Assembly: GCA_024195265.1 (NCBI GenBank)
Contig: JAJLRJ010000001.1
Coordinates: 53,765,202-53,829,201 of the forward strand
Source: Dendrophyllia cribrosa
Lineage: Eukaryota > Cnidaria > Anthozoa > Scleractinia > Dendrophylliidae
Length of the DNA: 64,000 nucleotides
Direction: 5' to 3'
A model generated the notes under the pieces. The model had not been told where the DNA came from, ran no database searches, and saw only the letters and a program-made list of their open reading frames with translations. This document shows positions 57,435 to 64,000 of the stretch, piece by piece; the stretch's first letter is position 1, and each line of letters begins with the position of its first letter. The translations under genes and the position numbers were made by a program.

Positions 57435-57634
57435 TAGCTATATCACCATTGTCAGACTTTAATACCTTAATTATCATTGGCCACCTACCAGCTTACCTGG
57501 TACAGGTGTTGTGTTGTTACAATATATTATTATTATTATTATCATAGCTATATCACCATTGCTAGACTTTAATACCTTAATTATCATTGGCCACCTACCA
57601 GCTTACCTGGAACAGGTGTTGTGTTGTTACAATA

Positions 57635-57673
<39 letters not shown>

Positions 57674-57770
57674 GTAATTAAGTAATTATTATTATTAAGT
57701 AATTAAGTAAATTATTATTATTATTATTATATTATTATTATTGTTATTATTATTATTATTATAATTTTCT
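57435..57770 (+). repeat. 110-bp tandem duplication and ATT microsatellite after PRUNE
   Basis: TAGCTATATCACCATTG starts two ~100-bp units at 57435 and 57545 that differ at only a few bases, each ending in ATT repeats. The second runs into a long ATT/AAGTA microsatellite to about 57765. It lies in the probable PRUNE 3' UTR or just beyond. Confidence 0.8.
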
Positions 57771-57797
57771 TTATACAGGAAATCGGCAATACCCATC

Positions 57798-57974
57798 AGG
57801 GATGTAGCTAAGATATCCAACAGGTGGACTTTTGTTCATCACAGGCAGAAAATTTTGGTAAAAAAAAAAGAGAAAAAGTTAAGCAGACACAGTTTTCCAG
57901 GTGGAAAAAATCAAGACAACTCAGTCTTCAGGCGGTCATTTTTTTCCTCCTTCTGCCTATTATTTACATCCCTG
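57798..57974. mobile_element. CAGGG-family MITE with 5-bp duplication (CCCAT)
   Basis: Starts CAGGGATGTAGCTAAG and ends TATTTACATCCCTG. CCCAT is duplicated at 57793-57797 and 57975-57979. This is the third member with the same target-duplication length. Confidence 0.8.
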
Positions 57975-58207
57975 CCCATGATAGGTGGTTTTCAGACGAG
58001 TCCTGTCTTAAAGTAAAGTCATTAAATTAAATATGCTAAAAATAATAATTAATATAAATTAAGAGAAACCACGATCATGCTAACAATTTCAAAATAGAGT
58101 ACCAACATGTGACATCTAGCATGCAGTAAAGCAGGCGTATTTGGTGGACAACGAGCGCTGTGTTATAAAAACTGCTGACTGAGGCGAGTTAAAAGATGCA
58201 CCCAAGA

Positions 58208-58640
58208 GTGGGGGGGGGTACTCAACAAAGTTTTGTACGAGGTTGCTCCGCCCCGAGGTCCAAACCCTTACCCTTTCATATACCGTTTTTGACAGAAAAG
58301 GTACCCCTTTCATATACCTTTCATTGAAAATGGTACCCCTTTCATATACCTTTCATTGAAAATGGTACCCCTTTCATATAGCCTTTACGTGTGTCTGTTT
58401 GATATATTTTGAAAGGTTCTTTTTATAATACTTAAATTGCAGTTTTCCCTACCTTTTTTATGCTTTAACTCGTGTTTTCGCTGCCATTTCCTATTCTTCG
58501 TGAAATCCCTACCCTTTCACATACTTCAACTCATGAAATCCCGACCCTTTCATATACCTCCAGCCTCAAAAAGGTACCCCTTTCGGGCGGAGCATCCCCG
58601 TATAGCCCATTATATGGAGTACCCCCCCCCCCCCCCCCGG
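58208..58640. mobile_element. Poly-G / GTACTC inverted-repeat element, copy 2
   Basis: The left end is a G-run followed by TACTCAAC; the right end is TATATGGAGTAC followed by a 17-C run. The interior repeats CCCTTTCATATACC about six times, two of them in perfect 32-bp tandem units near 58310-58372. Confidence 0.65.
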
Positions 58641-60518
58641 GCAGTGCTCACCCACCAAAAAAACGCCCGCACTGCAGGCTATGTGACATCATTTGCACGT
58701 GACGTAATGGCAGCCATATTGGTTTTCCCAAAACAATGAAATGTCGGCCACATTGGTGTCATAAACCAATCCTGTGGGGCTTTAGCTATATTCGTATTCA
58801 AACATTTCCTATTGTTTTAGCACTACAATAAGGCCACTGGTCATTTGAGTGAAAACACACTCTATACAAATACATTTAAAATTTGTGAAATAATGGGATT
58901 TGATGAGAATGATATTGGGGAAGAGCATGTTGAGAAATAACCGTTTGCCAAAAATCGGTATCTTATTGCAATTTAAGGGTGAGATATTTACCTTTTTATG
59001 CTGTGATGACTCCATGTCAGTTGTCGATCAACTACTAAAGCATCAACAACTGACAAAACAAGATGCATTATTACTATTACAGAACATTACTGTCTGTCAA
59101 AGTTTGGAAAAACATTTGCAAAGTTATGTTTAAGTTATATTTATATGAACTTCGGTTTTTTGTTTTGTTTTGCTTAGGCAATATCTTGGTTTGATAAGAT
59201 TTTTGAAGCAAATTTCTAGTCAACGACGTTTCATGACTGAAAGAGCATTGTATTGTATACCCAAATGTGTGAAATAAACGAGGTGCCATCCTTTCAATAG
59301 TGGAACTTCATGTTTAATCTTGATGAAGTCATTAGTAACTTAGTTATCACTAATGAAATGTAAATTCGGTTAATCTTGGTTGAAAAAGCTCTGTTTATTC
59401 ATATAACTCAGCCGGCAGATTGAAATGAGGTCGTAACGTTTGGTAGAAATTTTATAAATAAAATAAACTTTGAAAACTGATTTAAGGTTTTGAGTTTGTG
59501 TTATAGCTTGTAATCAGTACTTAAGGAATACTGCATTTATTGTTTGTTTTGTGTTCTTTTTTTGTTTCTCAGATTTTGATAATCGTTATCCAAAAATGTA
59601 ACTGGTGAGTGTAGATGATTATTTCTTTGTTAAATAGCAGTGTTATATTTTAAACTGAAAACTGAAAACGGGTTATGTACAGGAATTTAAACAGGCCATT
59701 GACCAGGCAGGGATATAATTTTTCTTCCAAATTAAGGACGTTCTCTGCTTGCTGCGCACGCAATTCATGTCGCAATGCCATGCCACAGGGGACTTTAGAT
59801 CGGACGACGACTGAATACGAGATTGAGTACGAGTACGACTTTTAAAACTTAGTTCGCGTACTCTAAACAACCATTTACCACACAAATTTTATACGTAGAG
59901 TCTTCTTATCGTCTGGTTTGCAACAAAAAGGACCGACAGCTCTGGGGACGTGACTGGCTTTAAATTCTAAAGTCGTACTCCTACTGAATTTCGTACTCGT
60001 CGTCCGATCTAAAGTACGAGCGAGCGCGACAAGGAATAAATCGATTCGCTTGGATTCTCAGTGACTCCTATTTTTGGTTTTATAGATCGGTTTCTTTACC
60101 AATGTTCTAAACTTTCTAAAAAAAAAAAACGAAAAAAAATCTGAGTTGTAGAAGGTTGATTTTTTTCCGTTCCAGAAACTATAAACTACATTTTAGAAAC
60201 TATAACCAGCTAACAGACAATGAAGGGCGGCTGAAAGGATTAACACAGTGTTGTTCAGGGCACCTAACCTAATCTGGGCGATAACGCATTCAAGAGTTCT
60301 AAAATAAACCACGCGTATATTCATATCGCTTGGACAGATCATTTCTAAATAAAGCTCTGTCTTTGTAGTACAGGCGCTGGCTCCTAATAGTTAAAAATGG
60401 AAACAATAGTTCCATATTTCGTTTTCTAAATAAATATTATTTCGTGGCGTACCTGGAAAATAGCTCTTAACGCACTCACCACGTTAAATAAAGGATTGAT
60501 TGATTGGTACCATAAGAA
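58641..60518. other. Intergenic, no supported gene; one foldback MITE
   Basis: Contains a weak possible exon (58820-58939, acceptor TTTTAG then 39 open codons and TAA) and an overlapping open frame in another phase up to 59133. Neither matches a family I know. AATAAA at 59273 and 59456 may end PRUNE or other transcripts. Confidence 0.35.
59788..60015. mobile_element. Foldback MITE (GTACTCGTCGTCC ends), copy 2
   Basis: Same family as 28781-29007 with the interior in the other orientation: GGACTTTAGATCGGACGACG on the left, CGTCGTCCGATCTAAAGT on the right. Inside are TAGTTCGCGTACTCTAAA and CAGCTCTGGGGACGTGAC. Confidence 0.75.
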
Positions 60519-60866
60519 AGTGCAGGTATTTCTCAGTAGCTTTCATTTGAATGGTCACACTTCACGATTTCGGCATCCACAGACTCAAAAGTTCAGTTAC
60601 AACCACTTTGTACAGCATAATAAACAGTACCATAGGAAATAGCCTATTCCAGGCTCCGAGATAGTGGGGAACGCGCGAAGTAAAAAAAGGGAAAAAATCG
60701 CGGGGGACAGGCTACACAGGAAAGTACTGTCATCAGCAGCTTTTATTTGAATGGACTTTAGGATTTCATCCACAGACTCAAAGGTTAGACCACTTTGTAC
60801 AGCATAATAAACAGTACCACAGGAAAGTACTGCTCAGTAGCTTTCATTTGATTGGTTACACTTTAA
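60519..60866 (+). repeat. Degenerate tandem repeat, about 110-200 bp units
   Basis: The words AGTAGCTTTCATTTGA, CATCCACAGACTCAAA and CACTTTGTACAGCATAATAA recur two to three times. The array resumes at 61864-61960 beyond the inserted element at 60867-61863. Confidence 0.65.
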
Positions 60867-61802
60867 TGCGCCGATCAATTCGAAACATCAACATCCCCCC
60901 CCCCGGGCAAGCCCCGGGTATTTGAACATTTTCTGTGCCCGGGAAGTCGGGAATTTGATGTGAAAGGCCATCCCAGGGGTGGGGAATTTGACTTTGCCTG
61001 GGTGGAGTGGGGAATTTGAACCGGAAGTGTTCAAAATATATTTTTTTGGCCGGCGCCTATCAAACACATGCGGTAGCAGTTCAGATTCAACATGGAGCAA
61101 TTTAAAGGGGAAAATATCGTTTTTGTTAGTGAATGGCTAGTAAAATGGGCTGACAAAGCTTTGCAGTGTTTTTGAAGGTTTGTATGAAAAGTTAAATTCA
61201 ACTGCCATTCAACGCGTTTTAGATTTCGAAGTCAAAATGGCTGACTGCATTGCCAGTCCTGTGCCAGTCTATTAAATGTACGCAGATTTTAAACGGCCAT
61301 TGATTGAAAGAAAAAAACACTGCAAAATGAACTCTCTCAAACAGAAAATTCTTTAAGGAAACATTTGTCAGTTGATATAAAACGCGTTTAGAATAATAAA
61401 TTTTCACCTCGTGGAAATTAACGCTTCCAAAAATGAATCAACCGCGTTGCTAAATATTTTTGCAATATTTGTTGATCACACGAGAAATTACTCAAATAAA
61501 AAAATATCGAAAAGTAAATCCCCAAGACAACCACAGGAGTGCCACAGGAGTGCCGTGAAATATCAGCAAAGTATACGCAGTTCAGTTGAGTATATTCTCG
61601 AGGAAAACAATAGCTAGAATAAATCAGAAAAAGTGAATGCAAAGTGTATTTTTTAATCTCACTAAAAATATTTTATCGTTAGGAGGGGCATTTGACAGTC
61701 AAATCCAGTGCTAGGGTGGGGTATTTGAATGCAATTTTGGCCCAACGGGGCGGGAATTTGAACAAGTCGATCTTCAAAAGTTCAAATGCCCGGGGCATTG
61801 CT

Positions 61803-61834
<32 letters not shown>

Positions 61835-61863
61835 GGTGTTGATGTTTCGAATTGATCGGCGCA
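60867..61863. mobile_element. 997-bp element with TGCGCCGATCAATTCGAAAC ends
   Basis: Inverted ends of about 26 bp are followed inward by a C-run on the left and a ~29-G run on the right. TAA lies on both sides (60864-60866 and 61864-61866), a 3-bp duplication as in PIF/Harbinger elements (inference). Inner arms carry GGGGAATTTGA-type words. It was inserted into the tandem repeat described above. No transposase was seen. Confidence 0.75.
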
Positions 61864-62643
61864 TAATGGATTTCATCCATGGTCTCAAACGTTAAAACCA
61901 CCTTGTAAGGCCCGGCATCCACAGTCTCAAAAGTTAGAACCACCTTGTACAGCATTACAATTTCCTGCCATATATGTTGTAATCTTATGTGGCTTGTAAT
62001 TTTTTGCCAATACAGAAAATAACTACAGACTGTTATAACATTGTAGCTTCCTTTGTGGCTGGTCGCATATCAGACTAGACATAGCACAAGCAACATTGGC
62101 AGTTTCGAGCAGTTTTAATACAGGCCTAGTATACACTAAAATGACTAAGAACTGAAAGATTTGTCAAGATGACGTTTTCATCAATGAGTAATGTCGATCT
62201 AGCTTTTTTTTTTTGCTGGTATGAACCATTGCACCTGACATAACCTTAAAATAATTTTCTAACTTTGGTATATTTCTACTATGGAAGAGTAAAAGTTTCT
62301 CTTTTCTTTCATTTTAGCTGCTTTCGATATTTTTGGTTAAAGGATTTTTTTCTTAAATTACAAAATCAAGGTCTTGTGTTAAAAATCTATAAACGCACCA
62401 GTCAATACAATGTGAATAATCTCAGTGGTCATGCAAATTTCAATCAGCATTGTTCACAACAACAACAATTTACGTCGGAAGATGCCTCTCTATTGTTGTC
62501 AACATAACGCAAATGCAAAACAGTTTGCTACGTGCGTTGAAAATGTGATTGATGCGAGGCGACAAAGCGTGCTGGCACATTTTACCTGTGATCTTCTAAA
62601 ATTTGATTACACACAACTTGATTCTCTGGGCGATGCGACAAAA

Positions 62644-62724
62644 ATGAGTTCTGGTGCCCTTGTTGTTGTTATTTTTATCATAACAAACGTCTGCGAAATC
62701 CATACCATTTCCATCACTTGCCAG
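62644..62724 (+). CDS. Possible first coding exon of a secreted protein
   Basis: Twenty-seven codons from an ATG at 62644 read MSSGALVVVIFIITNVCEIH and on to Cys-Gln, then a perfect CAG|GTAAGT donor at 62724/62725. The hydrophobic core (about residues 5-16) looks like a signal peptide, though no basic residue precedes it. The frame is also open upstream for about 70 codons, so it could be an internal exon or chance. No following exon is visible before the window ends. Confidence 0.3.
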
Positions 62725-64000
62725 GTAAGTCGTAACAAGTACCGTCTGCCAGATGCTAATTGTGATCTGTTTCGCACTACCTCGCTTCAGCTTGCAGGTT
62801 CGGCTTATTAACGCTTGTTTTCAGAAACGATGATAATATTTGCTGACAGTTCGTTCACAGTTTGTTCATACGAACGTTTCGTCGCTCGCTCTCATTAGAA
62901 ACGCTGTTTACCTGTGAGGTTTGTTTGCGCTATACTTACATTACCAAAGTGATAAAGTATCCAAGGCAATCTTCTCAACTATAAAATTCATGATCTACCA
63001 CTGGATAGCTGAAGAAAGAAAAACATTGTTTTTAACCTTTTCGCCTCTTTTGATGCATTTAACAAACATCAACGTTAGTTTTGCCTCAGTTACAACGAAT
63101 GAAACGCGTCCATTAAGCTATAATAACATGGCGGGTAATTTAGTGTTGGTTCTAATTGTCTTCATTTATAAAATTGTCTGGGTTGTTATACAAGATACAA
63201 GACTTGCAAAGTGTTGTTATTAAGAACAAATTCAGCAAAAAACTTTTTTTTTTGGCCGGACTGCCTGGTAAACACTTCAGCGGCTCGCTTTCTAAGGCAA
63301 TTCGTACCGTGATGACTTGTATAAAATACCGTAGGTATATCTAATGAACTCATATGATCCGAGGCACTTGCCTCGGTAAAAATAAAATTTTGAATACCAG
63401 TACAAGCATTGGATCTCTCTAAGAGGCCATGCATAAATAGAATGTAAGAAGTGTTTTTTTTCTTCTGATATTGCCTCGGTAAGATTTTTCGTCTGGCTAC
63501 GGCCCTGGATTTCTAAAACGAACCACTTTGGCTACATACGTATATTTTAATAAAAAAAAAAACTTTCTTTATAACATGTTATTTTTTCGTGCTCTGGTGC
63601 TCACTCGTATTCAGTTCGGAGAAAACTGAATAATTGCTTGAGCTAAGTTAGCAAAGTTTCATAGTATTTAATGCCATAACATACAAACAAGACCTTCTCT
63701 GCCTTAATAGCATGGGGCCTAGGGAGCATCGTTAACTGATTGTTGTTATTGTTGTAGATCGCCACAAATTTAGAGACGAATTAATCCGTGATCTCTAGTT
63801 TTAGCACTTGGTCTTCAAGACTGCAATAAAATACAATCTTGTTAGGGTCTCGAAGGAAAGTGACAGGAAAGAAAAATTCCACTTCAGAAATTAAATCTTT
63901 TCCTGAAAATGCAAATGTTAGTCACAAAAAGCATTTGCAGTTTTTATTTGAATATACATGTATATCATATATGCCTACCAGAGTAAAGAGAACAAGTACA
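62725..64000. other. No recognised gene at right end
   Basis: AT-rich sequence with short open frames only and no repeat boundary that I could place. It would be the first intron of the possible gene starting at 62644 if that call is right. Confidence 0.35.

Noticed and set aside
57640..57765. Regulatory meaning for the ATT-rich tract
   Set aside because: A plain microsatellite joined to a local duplication; nothing further is supported.

Overview
This is animal (metazoan) nuclear DNA, most likely from a cnidarian and probably a stony coral. Four intron-bearing or intronless genes with clear animal orthologues sit in AT-rich DNA full of short inverted-repeat transposons. A tRNA-headed SINE with a tail of the kind I associate with coral genomes is present. 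The species assignment is an inference; nothing in the sequence names it.

Layout. Positions 1-3298 are repeats with no supported gene. A single-exon CACYBP (calcyclin-binding protein, SGS/CS domains) lies on the minus strand at 3299-3973. It is head-to-head, only 222 bp away, with a complete 29-exon Golgi alpha-mannosidase II gene (MAN2A1-type) on the plus strand at 4196-32324. I assembled every exon by hand. All 28 introns are GT-AG, reading phase is kept throughout, and the product is 1146 residues with every catalytic and zinc-binding residue present. After about 10 kb of repeat-laden intergenic DNA comes a two-coding-exon tetraspan gene of the LHFPL2 type (42375-44473, plus, 235 residues). 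Next is a five-exon PRUNE (DHH-family phosphoesterase) gene (47569-57377, plus, 370 residues). The right end (57.4-64 kb) is mostly repeats. The only hint of another gene is a short signal-peptide-like exon ending in a perfect splice donor at 62724.

The genes do not form a pathway. MAN2A1 trims N-glycans in the Golgi, CACYBP is a cytosolic ubiquitin/chaperone adaptor, LHFPL2 is a membrane protein and PRUNE is a cytosolic phosphoesterase. CACYBP and MAN2A1 probably share a bidirectional promoter.

Most of the unusual content is mobile DNA. (1) Two almost identical ~1.39 kb inverted-repeat elements lie in opposite orientation in MAN2A1 intron 1 and PRUNE intron 2, each carrying a tRNA-like A-box/B-box unit followed by a T-run. 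(2) Three members of a CAGGG...CCCTG family have perfect 5-bp target duplications. (3) Several elements are flanked by TTAA, two of them back-to-back sharing a single TTAA. (4) One family is rich in CCAAT and E2F-like motifs, one copy of which is flanked by a perfect 30-bp direct repeat and another interrupted by a datable MITE. (5) TTCGATT-dense blocks flank a hydrophobic open frame. (6) There are hammerhead-ribozyme-like motifs of the kind seen at Penelope-like element ends. I saw no convincing novel multi-gene system; the strongest candidates for undescribed biology are these repeat families.
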